A DNA stretch of 64,000 bases from Spirochaeta isovalerica (GCF_014207565.1 NZ_JACHGJ010000008.1:169202-233201); one strand, 5' to 3'. Positions 8,231-17,184 are shown, counted from the stretch's first letter. The notes: a model not told the origin generated them from the sequence alone. Numbers and translations: made by a program.

Positions 8231-9072
8231 ATACGGCTCCGCAGCAATTCCGACTGAGCTCTCAGATTTTTATCCCGGTCATTCAATCCCATTTCGATAA
8301 TGCTGCTGAAAGGCCTGGGATTCCGGAATGAAGCGACGGCATCCAGAACAGCTCTGCGGATTGCGGTAGATCCGGAACACATCAGCGAGCTTAACTCAGG
8401 ACCGGCCTGAACGATCTGAAGAGCGCCGACGGCTCTGATTGAAGCAGCCGTAACTTTATCAGATGAGTTATAGAAACCGTTTTTCAGATAAGGATAGACG
8501 GATTTCCGCTTTAGACTGATCAGATTGTCGATGGCTTTCAGCTTTTCCCTATCGGATTTCTTCCCCTGCAGGATCTCTCCCGCCAGGCGGGCCTGATGGA
8601 CGGGGTCGGACTGATGCCCGGAATGCCTGGCCTCTTCGGCAGCTTGTTTTATCCTTTCTTCGGCAGCACGACGACGGTTCCTTTCGGCCTCGCGTTTCTT
8701 CCTGTCTTCAGCAGCGCGGCGGCGGGACTCTTCAGCTTCACGCCTTTTCCTGGCATCGGCAGTCCGGCGGCGGATTTCTTCAGCGGCTCGATGGGCGGCA
8801 TCCTCTTCTTCCTTTTTTTTCCTCTCTTCCCATTCCTTCCTTTCCGTTTCCCGGAATGGGGAATAATTGGTCTTTAATGCGTAACCGCTCTTGAAAGGAC
8901 CGTAATCGAGAAGCAGTTCGTAAGCTTCATGAAGCCGGGTAAATTTCCTGCTGTCTCCGCCTTTTCTGTCGGGGTGGTACTTTTTAGCCATAGTCCGGTA
9001 TGCGAATTTCAAATCATCCAACCCGGCTGTCCGGGGCAGTTCCAGTATCCGGAAGCAATCGTTGACAGTCAT
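8227..9072 (-). CDS. J-domain protein with charged linker and HEAT-like C-terminus
   Basis: A 281-residue co-chaperone. Residues 1-65 are a J domain with the essential His33-Pro34-Asp35 (KKYHPDRKGG), which stimulates Hsp70 ATPase. A highly charged Arg/Lys/Glu/Ala segment (about 78-160) would form a long single helix or coiled coil. Residues about 165-281 look like HEAT/armadillo helical repeats (VTAASIRAVGALQ, IRRAVLDAVASF), a protein-binding scaffold. It lacks the Gly/Phe and zinc-finger regions of DnaJ, so it is a type III J protein and probably a specific adaptor. It overlaps the Hsp70 gene by 4 bases upstream and the CheA-like gene by 4 bases downstream. Confidence 0.88.
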   Translation of the reverse strand: MTVNDCFRILELPRTAGLDDLKFAYRTMAKKYHPDRKGGDSRKFTRLHEAYELLLDYGPFKSGYALKTNYSPFRETERKEWEERKKKEEEDAAHRAAEEIRRRTADARKRREAEESRRRAAEDRKKREAERNRRRAAEERIKQAAEEARHSGHQSDPVHQARLAGEILQGKKSDREKLKAIDNLISLKRKSVYPYLKNGFYNSSDKVTAASIRAVGALQIVQAGPELSSLMCSGSTAIRRAVLDAVASFRNPRPFSSIIEMGLNDRDKNLRAQSELLRSRI

Positions 9073-10763
9073 ACAGCCTGAACCTCCCCGTCGAGAATGG
9101 CATTAAGCTCGGCCGTAATGGACTCGAGGGCTGTTTTTGCTTCCCACAATCCCTCATAGTCGCGCTCTTTAAGGGACTGTTCGGCGCTGTAAAGCACTTC
9201 CCGAATTTCGCACTGGAAATTGAAGTCATAGGACAGAGGCGACATTCTGTTCAATCCCTGAACCCGGTTAATCAGAGAATGGACCCTTTTCTCCAGAATG
9301 ATTCTCTCTTCATCTTCCGTCCGGCTTCCGCTGTCCATAACAGAAGAAGTAAAGATGATGTTCTGGCGGATTCCCGTATCCATATCTTTGGCTTTAACAT
9401 GGAGCAGCCCGTCCGTATCGACTTTGAATGCCACTTTTATTCGGGCATCGCCTCTTCTGCCCTGGCGGATGCCGGAAAGAAGAAAACGGCCGTAGGGAGA
9501 ATTGAGGGCCGCCTGGCGGTTTTCACCTTCCAGGATTTTTATTTCCACTGATCTCTGATTATCCGCTACAGTCGTAAAAGTCTTGAATTGTATGGACGGC
9601 AGGGGAGAATTCTTTCTGATTATGGGAATGAAAGTTCCGTCATCTATTTCCACCCCAAGGCTATGGGACGTCACATCCTGAATCTCGATTTCTCTTTCGC
9701 CTTTTTCCAGAAGATATCCCTGAAACGCCGCTCCGAGAGCAACAGATTCTTCGGGATTTACCTGCTTCTCCAAAGTGAATCCGAAGCGGCTCTGCAGTAA
9801 CTCCCGGATCAGGGGTATGCGGCTGGAACCTCCGGAGAGGACCAGATTATCGATTCTGTTCCGGCTTATGCGCGATTCCCTTAAAGTCTTATCGAGCAGA
9901 TTCATTGTCCGCTCGGCCAGCGGTCTTATCATTCGGTTGAATTCGTCTCTTGTAATTCTGTAAGTCAGGTGAACCGGGCCTTTGCCTGTTGAGATAAAGG
10001 GGAGCGAGATGGTTGCGCTTTCCCTGGTCGACAATTCAATTTTGGCCTGTTCCACTCTGTTGCGAAGGTGCTGAACGAGCAAACTGTCATCGTTGACAGA
10101 AATTCCCGCCTTAGCGGAAAAATAAGCGGCAACTTTTTTGTAAAGAAGATTGTCGAAATCCACTCCCCCCAGTCTCGACTCGCCGTTTGAAGCGATAACG
10201 ATAAAGCGGTTCCCTTCTTTGCGGAGAAGAGACACATCGAATGTACCGCCGCCGAGGTCGTACACCAGGAGCGTGCGATCTTCTTTTTTCCTGTCCGCGA
10301 ATATAAGGGCTGACGAAGTGGGTTCGTTAATGATTTTCCGGACTTTCAAACCGGCGAGCCTTCCCGCTTCAATGGTGGCTTTTCTCTGCCTTTCATTGAA
10401 ATAAGCCGGAACGGTGATGACGGCCTCGGAGACTTCCTCACCGAGGTAGTTCTCACAATCTTTTTTTAAAGACTTCAAAATAAAGGAGGAGATCTCCTGG
10501 GGACTGTAACCTTTGCCGTTTATGGTATAGATATGATCGGAACCCATGCGGCGTTTGACATTGAGAACTGTGGCGCTCCTGTTGATGAGTGCCTGGTTTC
10601 TGGCAGACTCTCCCACAAGGATTTCCCCCGATGGATCAATCGCCACAGCTGAAGGCGTAATTCTCCGGCCTCTGCTGTTGGGGATTATAGTCAGCTCTCT
10701 TTTGTCGTAAAATGCCGCCGAGGAATTGGTGGTTCCCAGGTCGATACCGATAATGTGTTTCAA
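9069..10763 (-). CDS. Hsp70-like chaperone (divergent DnaK)
   Basis: A 564-residue Hsp70, about 75 residues shorter than DnaK (638). The nucleotide-binding domain is intact by motif: GIDLGTTNS (6-14), Lys70, the VITVPAYFNERQ phosphate/connect region (115-126), DLGGGTFDV (169-177) and GGSSRIP (311-317). A beta substrate-binding domain follows the SLGVE segment (368-372), with only a short helical lid and no acidic EEVD-like tail. The hydrophobic interdomain linker (VLLLD in DnaK) reads IEIQD here. It starts 4 bases after a small membrane protein gene. Its overlap with the J protein suggests they act as a pair. It is likely a paralogue beside a housekeeping dnaK elsewhere. Confidence 0.9.
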   Translation of the reverse strand: MKHIIGIDLGTTNSSAAFYDKRELTIIPNSRGRRITPSAVAIDPSGEILVGESARNQALINRSATVLNVKRRMGSDHIYTINGKGYSPQEISSFILKSLKKDCENYLGEEVSEAVITVPAYFNERQRKATIEAGRLAGLKVRKIINEPTSSALIFADRKKEDRTLLVYDLGGGTFDVSLLRKEGNRFIVIASNGESRLGGVDFDNLLYKKVAAYFSAKAGISVNDDSLLVQHLRNRVEQAKIELSTRESATISLPFISTGKGPVHLTYRITRDEFNRMIRPLAERTMNLLDKTLRESRISRNRIDNLVLSGGSSRIPLIRELLQSRFGFTLEKQVNPEESVALGAAFQGYLLEKGEREIEIQDVTSHSLGVEIDDGTFIPIIRKNSPLPSIQFKTFTTVADNQRSVEIKILEGENRQAALNSPYGRFLLSGIRQGRRGDARIKVAFKVDTDGLLHVKAKDMDTGIRQNIIFTSSVMDSGSRTEDEERIILEKRVHSLINRVQGLNRMSPLSYDFNFQCEIREVLYSAEQSLKERDYEGLWEAKTALESITAELNAILDGEVQAV

Positions 10764-10767
10764 GCAA

Positions 10768-11262
10768 TCAGCCCTTTCTGGAATTCAAAGTTATAATCAA
10801 CTCCACTTCTCCGATGGAAGTACCGGTCCGGGAAGCGATTAATTCAGGAGTCAGCCCCTGATTATACATATCCAGTATTCTGTTTTTTTCACTTAGATTT
10901 TCGTCAGTTTTCTCACTCTCCCTTACCATTTCATCAGCAGGGACGGGAATTTTTCTCATTCTTGACAAATGGGAATAACCCTCGGTTTCATCTTTTTTCC
11001 TGTTCAGCTCCCTGTTAAGGCGAAGGACCGTTTTATCGGCATCCTCCATAAGCGCCGTAAGTTTTTTTATACGGTCTTCAATTAGAAGTATATTCCTTTC
11101 CGTTGTCTGATTCAGCTCCAGAATGAGAGAGTTTACCTCTTCATCGACTCTCGAGAGTATTTTTTCCGAGTTGAGTATTCTGGTGATTCTTCTGTTAAGA
11201 AGAAAATAGACAGAGTAGATGGCCAGGAGACAAATTCCCGCAACCGTAAATGCTGTTGTCAT
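10768..11262 (-). CDS. Single-pass membrane coiled-coil protein, DUF6115/SwrB-like
   Basis: A 164-residue protein with one N-terminal membrane helix (about 4-22), a coiled-coil stretch (about 30-90), a charged linker and a small helix-turn-helix-like end (ILDMYNQGLTPELIASRTGTS, split after ~128). The layout and its place after flhF/flhG/sigma-28 match SwrB-like proteins of the Bacillus fla/che operon, which help the export apparatus mature; this match is by layout only. It lies 3-4 bases from both neighbours. Confidence 0.6.
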   Translation of the reverse strand: MTTAFTVAGICLLAIYSVYFLLNRRITRILNSEKILSRVDEEVNSLILELNQTTERNILLIEDRIKKLTALMEDADKTVLRLNRELNRKKDETEGYSHLSRMRKIPVPADEMVRESEKTDENLSEKNRILDMYNQGLTPELIASRTGTSIGEVELIITLNSRKG

Positions 11263-11265
11263 AGA

Positions 11266-11589
11266 TTAACCTGATATGTCGATATGAGATCCCATATCGG
11301 GATCGCTGAATACTTTTTTAGGGGGGCGTTCCGCTTCGGAGTCTTTTTTTTCGTTTTCCTGAGAACCGGATCCGGCATTCGCTCCGCCGCCTTCATCTTT
11401 CAGTTTCTGGGCTTCCTTGTCCTCTTCCGTTTTATTGACGGATTTATCCTGCTGAAGTTCCTGTTCCTTAAGCTCTTTGGCTCCCGCTGCCTGTTGTGAA
11501 GCGACAGCTTCTTTGAGATGATTCTGCTCTTTTCCCACTTCATTCAACCGCACAAACATAGTCTGCAGGTCGAGGGGCGTAATAGCCAT
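11266..11589 (-). CDS. Small charged hypothetical protein of the fla operon
   Basis: A 107-residue soluble protein. It opens with a short ordered part (MAITPLDLQTMFVRLNEVGKE, first ~20 residues, then a helix), continues in a low-complexity Lys/Glu/Gln region and ends in a short conserved-looking tail (FSDPDMGSHIDISG). No family is recognised. The gene overlaps the fapA stop by one base and precedes the membrane protein by 3 bases, so it belongs to the motility operon. Confidence 0.6.
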   Translation of the reverse strand: MAITPLDLQTMFVRLNEVGKEQNHLKEAVASQQAAGAKELKEQELQQDKSVNKTEEDKEAQKLKDEGGGANAGSGSQENEKKDSEAERPPKKVFSDPDMGSHIDISG

Positions 11590-13559
11590 TAATCCCTCCG
11601 GATCAGTTCCTCCGCGATTTCCTCATAAGCGGTGGTGGTTATAAAACCATTTTCAACGACGAACGTAACAGCCGAATCATAGGGGTTGGTGATATCGAGA
11701 GCCGCATCCTTGATGAAGATCTTGACTCCGGGATGTACCGTTTTCGCCGCACTTATCTTACCTGAAACTTTAAGCGATTCCAGATAATCCAGTCTTCTTT
11801 CAATTTCGGCCGTAACCTTGTTTTTCTCAAGCGACAGCTTGTTCATCATCTTTTTCTGGTTCATAAGAGCCTGTACTTTCTGAGAAGGGAATTTATCCTT
11901 CATAATCTTCTTCTGCTTGAGAAGGCCCTGAATATTGCGGCTTAGCTCATCGAGTTTTTCCTCGATGGTTTTCTGTTCAGCTTCGAAATGCTCTAATTCC
12001 TCTTTCGTTTTCGGATCGTATCCGACTTCGATAAGAGTTTCCGCTCCATGGGGCGACCCCAGCACGGCGGCATTGACTTCTTCGGCGGCCCGAACATGAC
12101 CCCCGACAATCTTCGCCCGTTTACCCTGGCAGAGAATTTTGGCATTGGCATCGACTTTTGAATTGACAATGCCGTCACTGACAATGACATTGCTGCCTGA
12201 TTCGACAGTCGCGTTTGTAATGAAAGAAGCCCATACACTTTTCTGGGCTTTTATCATTCCCGATTCGTCGCCTTCACCTCCGTTGATCCCCTGCTTAACA
12301 ACAATGTCACCACCGGAGGTGAGTTTGGATTTACCGACAAACCCCAGAACTTCAATCGTTCCCTGGGCCGTAACTTCGAAGCCGTCTTCTACATTACCTT
12401 TGATAACGACTGTCCCCAGAGCATTGATATTCCCTGTGGAAGTATTCACATCTCCCGAAACGACCATAACCGTCTCGACACTTATTTTGCCTTTGCTGAG
12501 AAGAACCTGTCCGCTTTCCTCAGCGACGGCGATCTCACCGTTCTGAGCGATGGTCACATTCTTACCCAGGCCGATCTGAATATCTTTACCGTCCCGGGCT
12601 TTAATGGGCGTGCCGTAGATGTTTTTACCGTTCTTACCCAGTTCCGGAGGTATTTTTTTAGCAAGGGGCTGACCTTTGATAACGTTCTGTATAAGATTGA
12701 GTTCTTTGAAGTCTACTTTTCCATCATCTTTGATCTTGAGTTTGACCTTATGAGGGTCGGTTTCAAAAAGATATTTTATGTATCCGTCCTGTCCGTTAAC
12801 CGGTTCAATTCCTCTGGCCACGACATAAGACTGCCGGTATAGGGGATTTTCCTCAAAAGCCTGCAGAAGCTCTTCATCGATGCCGGCGATAACCCTGTTA
12901 TTCTTGAGAAATCCTTTGATATCATCAACTGTCAGATTGGCGCCTCCGGGTCCGGGTTCGGAGACATAGATGGAAGCGGTCATCTCCTCATCATCCACTT
13001 CAATGGACATCAGGGGATCATTGACCGGATTATAGGAAAACTCACCGACTTTGACATACATATCGTCAGCGCGGCTGACGACCTCTTCAACTGTCTTCAT
13101 ATCATAAGATGTGAGAGCGCGATTGAATATTTCGGCTTCGACTTCTTCCGAGGCAACAGGCTCTCCCGATCCGTAAGGCTTTCTCACTTTAAGATAGGCA
13201 TAGCCGTCGCGGCTCAAGCGAAGGGAGAACTCTCCGTTCCTGTCATCGTGGATAACTTCTCCGCCCTCATCGATATCAACAAGATGATCCAGATCATCCA
13301 TATCGGAACTGTCATCAACGAAGGCCTTCTCTGCTTCGTATACGATAAGAGTACAGTCTTTATGGCCGACTCCGAAAACGCCACGCTTTCCTTTGTCCAG
13401 GACTTCATATTCGAGTTTTCTCATCGGGATGCCCAATTCGATAGACCCCTGTAGCAGAGCATCCTCAACATTTTTGCCCGTGACGTGAACTGAGGTCCGT
13501 TCTTTATCCAATTCAATCTGACGGAGCATAAATTCACGGATCTGCTCATTGGAAACCAT
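11589..13559 (-). CDS. fapA: FapA-family protein (DUF342) with N-terminal Jag-N domain
   Basis: A 656-residue protein. Residues about 1-80 resemble the Jag N-terminal domain (the VEDALLQGSIELG and GKRGVFGVGHK motifs). The central part, from about 245 to 520, is the FapA/DUF342 domain with its typical (V/I)xG-rich right-handed beta-helix: GTVVIKGNVEDGFEV, VLGFVGKSKLTSGGDI, VRAAEEVNAAVLGSPHG. A coiled coil follows (about 530-600). FapA proteins affect polar flagellar assembly and placement in Vibrio; the mechanism is unsettled. It sits 12 bases downstream of the sigma-28 gene, in the same operon as flhF and flhG, which set flagellar number and position. Confidence 0.85.
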   Translation of the reverse strand: MVSNEQIREFMLRQIELDKERTSVHVTGKNVEDALLQGSIELGIPMRKLEYEVLDKGKRGVFGVGHKDCTLIVYEAEKAFVDDSSDMDDLDHLVDIDEGGEVIHDDRNGEFSLRLSRDGYAYLKVRKPYGSGEPVASEEVEAEIFNRALTSYDMKTVEEVVSRADDMYVKVGEFSYNPVNDPLMSIEVDDEEMTASIYVSEPGPGGANLTVDDIKGFLKNNRVIAGIDEELLQAFEENPLYRQSYVVARGIEPVNGQDGYIKYLFETDPHKVKLKIKDDGKVDFKELNLIQNVIKGQPLAKKIPPELGKNGKNIYGTPIKARDGKDIQIGLGKNVTIAQNGEIAVAEESGQVLLSKGKISVETVMVVSGDVNTSTGNINALGTVVIKGNVEDGFEVTAQGTIEVLGFVGKSKLTSGGDIVVKQGINGGEGDESGMIKAQKSVWASFITNATVESGSNVIVSDGIVNSKVDANAKILCQGKRAKIVGGHVRAAEEVNAAVLGSPHGAETLIEVGYDPKTKEELEHFEAEQKTIEEKLDELSRNIQGLLKQKKIMKDKFPSQKVQALMNQKKMMNKLSLEKNKVTAEIERRLDYLESLKVSGKISAAKTVHPGVKIFIKDAALDITNPYDSAVTFVVENGFITTTAYEEIAEELIRRD

Positions 13560-13571
13560 ATTGACCTCTGT

Positions 13572-14360
13572 TTACATAATTCCTTTTTTCACATTTGTCA
13601 GTTTAGCTCTCAGCCGGGAAATGGCCTTGGTATGGAGCTGTGAAATCCGGGATTCCGTGACTTCCAGAACTTTCCCGATCTCTTTCAGGGTGAGATCTTC
13701 ATAGTAATAGAGCACGAGCACTTTTTTTTCTTTCTCAGGGAGATTCTGAATCGCTTCGACGATGACTCTCTTTATCTCATCTTTTTCCACGATCATTTCG
13801 GGTTGGAGACTGGAAGGCGATTCGATCGTATCAACCAGAGAGACTTTATCATTTTCATCGCCGCTGTTCCAGATATCGTTGAGAGACAGAAGAGAGGTTC
13901 CGCTGACTTTCAGCATCACCTTGTTGAAATCATTCTGATCAAGATTCATTTCCCGGGCGATTTCCTCATCAGAAGCGGCTCTTCCCAGTTTCGACTCCAG
14001 CCTTTGAACGGCTTCATCGAGCTCCCGGCTTTTCTGTCTTACAGAACGGGGCACCCAGTCTATGGATCTGAGTTCATCTATAATGGAACCGCGGATTCTG
14101 GTAACGGCATATGTTTTGAATTTGACATGCTTTTCCGGGTCAAACTTTTCAATAGCATCAAAAAGACCGAAAACGCCGAACCCGACAAGATCGTCAAAAT
14201 CCACATTATGGGGCATTCCAATGGAGACCTTGCCCGCGACATATTTTACCAGCGGGGCATACTGCTTGATAATCGCATCTCTGATTCCGGCATCTCTGGT
14301 TTTTCTGTATCTGCTCCACAATTCCGCTTCGGGAACGCCGTTTATAATATTGTCAGCCAT
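13572..14360 (-). CDS. fliA: RNA polymerase sigma factor for motility genes (sigma-28 / WhiG-FliA)
   Basis: A 262-residue sigma-70-family factor of the FliA/WhiG group. Region 2 ([20 protein letters not shown]) recognises -10 elements, region 3 follows [15 protein letters not shown], and region 4 ends in a helix-turn-helix ([20 protein letters not shown]) for the -35. Such factors transcribe late flagellar and chemotaxis genes from TAAA-N15-GCCGATAA promoters. Candidate sites of that type are present in this window before flgB and fliK. It is 12 bases upstream of fapA and 8 bases downstream of a small membrane protein. No anti-sigma factor (flgM) gene is seen in the window. Confidence 0.92.
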   Translation of the reverse strand: MADNIINGVPEAELWSRYRKTRDAGIRDAIIKQYAPLVKYVAGKVSIGMPHNVDFDDLVGFGVFGLFDAIEKFDPEKHVKFKTYAVTRIRGSIIDELRSIDWVPRSVRQKSRELDEAVQRLESKLGRAASDEEIAREMNLDQNDFNKVMLKVSGTSLLSLNDIWNSGDENDKVSLVDTIESPSSLQPEMIVEKDEIKRVIVEAIQNLPEKEKKVLVLYYYEDLTLKEIGKVLEVTESRISQLHTKAISRLRAKLTNVKKGIM

Positions 14361-14368
14361 AAGCGATC

Positions 14369-15034
14369 CTATTTGGTCTCCTTATTCATAACAGTTTTTA
14401 CTGCTTTCGCTAAATCTTCAGGACTGTTCTGTTCAGCAATAACGCCGGCGATTCCTTCCGGACTCAAGCGATGCCCCGAGCTGAAGGATTCACTTTTATT
14501 ATACTCGTTTTCTTCGCCTGAATCAGTCTTTTTTTCTTCTTCAGGTTCGGAAGTGGAAAAAGTTGAAGAAAATGAACCCAAATCCGGAAGACTGTCTATG
14601 TCAACAGAAGTTTTCATCTCCAGATCGACCTGCTTACTCCTCTCACCGAGCTTTTGCGATGACCTGCCGCCGGACTCCTCGTCCCCATCGTCACCGGAGA
14701 TATCCTCAGCTTCTTCGTCATCATCATCAGTGGGCTGGAGGGGAATCGGGTTATCGTCTTCGTCGAGAACAATATTGACCCGGGAACCTCCGGCCGAATC
14801 ATCGGTTTCCGAATCGCCGCCGGAAGGGTTTTCACCTGAAACAAGAAAAGAAACGGCTACAAAATTAACAGCTGAGGCGAACAGGGCGAACAACACCAGA
14901 ACGACAACTGCGCGAAGCAGCACAGACGCGGCATCGACTCCGCCGACAAGACCGCTCAGAACGGAAATGAAAACTGCGGCAAGAGCTGAGATTGCTATAT
15001 ATTTCCAGTTGAGCTTCTCCCAGAACAGAGTCAC
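14369..15034 (-). CDS. Membrane protein with acidic tail, unknown function
   Basis: A 221-residue protein with two N-terminal membrane helices (about 12-34 and 38-62). A long Asp/Glu/Ser-rich cytoplasmic or periplasmic tail follows, with a short ordered end rich in helix ([20 protein letters not shown]). The start is a GTG after GGGAGGG. It sits between flhG and the sigma-28 gene and is not recognised as a named family. Its position suggests a role in flagellar placement or sigma control; this is inference only. Confidence 0.6.
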   Translation of the reverse strand: MTLFWEKLNWKYIAISALAAVFISVLSGLVGGVDAASVLLRAVVVLVLFALFASAVNFVAVSFLVSGENPSGGDSETDDSAGGSRVNIVLDEDDNPIPLQPTDDDDEEAEDISGDDGDEESGGRSSQKLGERSKQVDLEMKTSVDIDSLPDLGSFSSTFSTSEPEEEKKTDSGEENEYNKSESFSSGHRLSPEGIAGVIAEQNSPEDLAKAVKTVMNKETK

Positions 15035-15066
15035 TTCCCTCCCATATTCAGATTAGGTCAATAAAC

Positions 15067-15969
15067 TCAAGTAGTCAAGCTGCCTTCTTTTCCCAGCAGT
15101 TTCCTGATAAATTTCCCGACGCCGCCGCCTTCCCTGTATTCGATATTTTCCAAACGCCCCACGATATGCTGGATACAGCCCGCCGCCTTTCCGTTCGGAT
15201 CGGCAACCATGAAGGGAATCTGTTTGCGCACAGAACTGGGCACAGAGGGATCTTCATAAACGAACCCGAGATAATCCACCTTGAGGTTGAGAAACTGTCC
15301 GGCTATGTTGATCACTCTCTGGGAAATCTTTTTCGCCTCCGTAACCGAAGCGACCCTGTTGATGATCAGTTTCAGGTCGAGATCGAGGTCATCGATTTCC
15401 GTGGAGATTATTTTGATGATTCCATAGGCATCGGTAATGGCAGTAGGCTCGGGCGTCGTTACGATAAGCACTTCATCGGCGGCTTCCACGAAGGAGAGAA
15501 CGTTGCTGGAAACTCCGGCGCTCGTGTCGATAATGATAATATCCGCTGAAGACAGTTCGGTAAGTTCCGTAATGAAGGATTCGCGTTCCTCGTCAGTCAG
15601 ATTGGCAATCTTGCTGAACCCCGAAGCTCCGGCTACAATCTGTATGCCGTAATCCGTATCGAGGATGACTTCCTTCATTGTTTTCTGTTTCCGGATGACA
15701 TGATAGAGATTGTATTTGGGGATCATCCCCATAACGACATTGACATTGGCCAGTCCCAGGTCCGCATCGAGAACTATGACTTTCTTCCCGATTTTCGCGT
15801 AGGCGAGAGCCAGATTTGTGGAGACGTTAGTCTTTCCCACTCCCCCTTTCCCGCTCGCAACGGTAATGATTTTCGTTTTCTTTCCAAAAACACCCTGAAT
15901 TTCGTTCGGGCTTTCGGGCGACTGCCTGTTTTTCATGATCTCTCTAAGTTTCTCTGCCTGATCTTCCAA
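15067..15969 (-). CDS. flhG: FlhG (YlxH) MinD-family ATPase
   Basis: A 300-residue deviant Walker-A ATPase: KGGVGKTNVS with Lys41 and Lys46, the DADLGLANVNV switch, and IIIDTSAG as Walker B. FlhG limits flagellar number and activates FlhF GTP hydrolysis. The start is a TTG with a GGAGAT ribosome site, 3 bases after flhF. The end (KFIRKLLGKEGSL) may be the amphipathic membrane-targeting helix of MinD relatives. It matches the family length (about 290-300). Confidence 0.93.
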   Translation of the reverse strand: MEDQAEKLREIMKNRQSPESPNEIQGVFGKKTKIITVASGKGGVGKTNVSTNLALAYAKIGKKVIVLDADLGLANVNVVMGMIPKYNLYHVIRKQKTMKEVILDTDYGIQIVAGASGFSKIANLTDEERESFITELTELSSADIIIIDTSAGVSSNVLSFVEAADEVLIVTTPEPTAITDAYGIIKIISTEIDDLDLDLKLIINRVASVTEAKKISQRVINIAGQFLNLKVDYLGFVYEDPSVPSSVRKQIPFMVADPNGKAAGCIQHIVGRLENIEYREGGGVGKFIRKLLGKEGSLTT

Positions 15970-15972
15970 CTT

Positions 15973-17184
15973 TTATCTCCAGATTGCCGAATTGTAAATG
16001 GGGAATTTCCGCAACAGTTTTTCCCTGTCCACGGAAAAGCCCGTCAGCTTTTCAAGTAATTTGATTTCCGTCGCTGTTTCAATATCCTGGGGCACGACCT
16101 GTCCGTCGGTAATATATGAGAGCGACTTTCCCGCTTCCGATAAGAGGCTGATGAGATTTCCCACCTGGGAGGTCTCATCGAGTTTGGTCAGTATGACCGA
16201 CTGATATTTAAAAGGTTCGAACTGACTGAGGATCTCTTTGATATCACGGGTTTTGGTTGTTGAAGACACCGCCAGATGAACCTCGCTGTTGCTGCCGCAG
16301 GCAGCCAGGAGTTTTCTCATCTCCGCCAGCCTCATAAAGTCGCTCGGACTCTTGCCGATCGTATCGACCAGAATCAGATCGGCATCGCTATACTGCTGGA
16401 TTTTCTTCTCGAGATCGCTGAATGTCTCCACACAGGCCACGGGAATGCCCATAATATCTCCATAGGTCTCAATCTGTTTTTTTGCACCTATACGATAATT
16501 ATCGATCGTTATCATGCGAACGCTTAGGGGAGATTGATCTCCCGAGGCAATTCCCTTTATGGCTGCCAGTTTGGCGATAGTCGTGGTCTTGCCGACTCCG
16601 GTCGGACCGACAAGAATGAATACGCGGGGAACACGGGAAGGCTTTTCTCTGAAGAGGCTGATTTTGTCGCCGATCCATTCCAGCACAGACTGCTGAACAA
16701 GAGAGTAATCGTCAAGATCCTCCAGAGAAAGCTCTCTTTTAAGGCGGTCGACCATATCGCGGATAAATTCCCGGGAAAAATCGTTTTCTTCCAGAACCTC
16801 CTCGAGTTTTACCAGGTTTTCGTGTTTTTTCGGTTCATGGTTGGCCGGCCCTTTCTCAATGAGGTTCTTTACCACTTCGGTCAGACTTTTAACCTCTTCC
16901 GCAAGGGGATCGCTGGCAGGCCTGACCGGCTGAGGAGCCGCTTCCGTTTTTCCCACGGAATTCAGAATGGCTTTTTTCTCAAAGGAGTCTCTCGTCGCCC
17001 GGTCCTGAATCACGTTATCATAAACATAACCGGTATATTCGACTCCTTCTTTTTTGAACAGACCGAGGAAACCGCCCATCGTGATATTTTTTCTCGTGAG
17101 GATTTTAGCGTTCTTTCCATATTTGGTGCTGATTTTGTCCAGCACTTCAAGATGGCTGATTCCCCTTTCGGTAAAATGTTCCAT
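15973..17184 (-). CDS. flhF: FlhF SRP-type GTPase
   Basis: A 403-residue GTPase that places the flagellum at the cell pole or subpole. A variable N-terminal B domain (about 1-110) precedes an N domain and an SRP-family G domain, with P-loop GPTGVGKTT at about 193-201 and DTIGKSPSD as the G3-like region. An ATG at 17199 would add five residues inside the flhA end, but the ATG at 17184 has the better ribosome site (AAGGAA) and overlaps the flhA stop by one base (TAATG), so it is preferred here. FlhG follows directly. Confidence 0.92.
   Translation of the reverse strand: MEHFTERGISHLEVLDKISTKYGKNAKILTRKNITMGGFLGLFKKEGVEYTGYVYDNVIQDRATRDSFEKKAILNSVGKTEAAPQPVRPASDPLAEEVKSLTEVVKNLIEKGPANHEPKKHENLVKLEEVLEENDFSREFIRDMVDRLKRELSLEDLDDYSLVQQSVLEWIGDKISLFREKPSRVPRVFILVGPTGVGKTTTIAKLAAIKGIASGDQSPLSVRMITIDNYRIGAKKQIETYGDIMGIPVACVETFSDLEKKIQQYSDADLILVDTIGKSPSDFMRLAEMRKLLAACGSNSEVHLAVSSTTKTRDIKEILSQFEPFKYQSVILTKLDETSQVGNLISLLSEAGKSLSYITDGQVVPQDIETATEIKLLEKLTGFSVDREKLLRKFPIYNSAIWR

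Noticed and set aside
13803..15056. A long plus-strand open frame of 417 codons opposite the sigma-28 and acidic membrane protein genes
   Set aside because: Its Ser/Phe-rich product has no motif and lies fully antisense to two genes with good motifs, starts and operon spacing.
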